From Bacteroidota bacterium (GTDB lineage Bacteria; Bacteroidota; Bacteroidia; Flavobacteriales_F; PHOS-HE28), in NCBI GenBank assembly GCA_023428865.1, contig JAEYWT010000026.1, forward strand, positions 1 through 9,530: a DNA stretch of 9,530 nt, given 5' to 3'. Made by a program: the position numbers and the translations under genes. The notes below the pieces were generated by a model. That model was not told the DNA's origin. It saw nothing but the letters and a program-made list of their open reading frames with translations, and did not search any database. Shown one piece after another: positions 9,210 to 9,530 of this stretch (positions within the stretch are counted from its first letter, which is position 1; every line of letters begins with the position of its first letter).

Positions 9210-9530
9210 TTACACTTCCTTCTCTACTTGCATGAAGCTCAGTTCCAGCGGAGTCTTCCTTCCGAAGATCTTCACCATCACCTTCAGCTTCTTCTTCTCT
9301 TCATTGATCTCCTCGATCACACCGTTGAAGCCGTTGAAGGGACCATCGATCACCTTCACGCCCTCACCAACGTGGTAGGGATTGAAATTCGTTTCCACGT
9401 TCTCGGCCAGCTCATCCACCGTACCCAGGATGCGGTTCACTTCGCTCTGGCGCAAGGGAACGGGGTCTCCCCCTTTCTCCGAACCCAGGAAGCCGATCAC
9501 GTTGGGCAGGTTCTTGATGCTGTGTGCGAT
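9210..9530 (-). CDS. nusG: Transcription termination/antitermination factor NusG, C-terminal part
   Basis: NusG binds the clamp of elongating RNA polymerase through its N-terminal NGN domain. In well-studied bacteria its C-terminal KOW domain contacts Rho or ribosomal protein S10. Only the last 106 codons plus the TAA stop are inside the window; the frame is open to the right edge. The end of the NGN domain is present (SIKNLPNVIGFLGSEKGG, then PVPLRQSEVNRILG), followed by a linker. The KOW domain is complete (GEGVKVIDGPFNGFNGVIEEIN to KIFGRKTPLELSFMQVEKE). A GTG at 9500 is an internal Val, not the start, because clear NusG sequence continues upstream of it. Its position directly before rplK is the standard order, and secE would be expected just beyond the right edge. 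Confidence 0.97.
   Translation of the reverse strand: MAHSIKNLPNVIGFLGSEKGGDPVPLRQSEVNRILGTVDELAENVETNFNPYHVGEGVKVIDGPFNGFNGVIEEINEEKKKLKVMVKIFGRKTPLELSFMQVEKEV

Overview
The window is a stretch of bacterial core chromosome. It carries the transcription/ribosomal-protein cluster nusG-rplK-rplA-rplJ-rplL-rpoB-rpoC, all on the minus strand, so transcription runs from high to low coordinates. RpoB and RpoC sequence features point to Bacteroidota, probably a Flavobacteriales-like lineage. These include the RpoB wording around the rifampicin region (HYTHYGRLCTIETPEGPNIG), a Lys/Gly-rich insertion after MAKP in the RpoC F-loop region, and no Shine-Dalgarno sequence before any of the six starts in the window. 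By eye the GC content is about 55-58 %, high for most cultured Flavobacteriales. The exact lineage cannot be fixed from this window.

Layout, reading along the transcripts. The 3' half of nusG enters at the right edge (9530-9210). A 133-nt spacer follows with a perfect short palindrome. Then come rplK (L11), rplA (L1) and rplJ (L10), packed with gaps of 10 and 19 nt. A 94-nt spacer with a small hairpin precedes rplL (L7/L12). The 193-nt rplL-rpoB spacer is the longest non-coding stretch and holds a strong bulged hairpin plus two smaller ones. After it come rpoB (1273 codons), a 50-nt spacer, and rpoC, which is cut by the left edge inside the trigger loop after 947 codons. No spacer reaches 300 nt.

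How the genes work together: NusG travels with RNA polymerase and controls pausing and coupling. L11, L10 and L7/L12 form the stalk base and stalk that recruit translation factors, and L1 forms the opposite, E-site stalk. RpoB and RpoC form the two catalytic halves of RNA polymerase. The rplL-rpoB hairpin lies where a cell would need to separate the high output of ribosomal proteins from the lower output of polymerase subunits.

Every coding region is a recognisable housekeeping gene with its expected motifs intact. I found no mobile element, CRISPR array, tRNA, rRNA or accessory system, and no evidence of an undescribed system. The points worth a second look are non-coding: the hairpins between rplL and rpoB, the palindrome between nusG and rplK, and the recurring start context without a Shine-Dalgarno sequence. 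Many long plus-strand reading frames exist, but they are antisense shadows of these genes.
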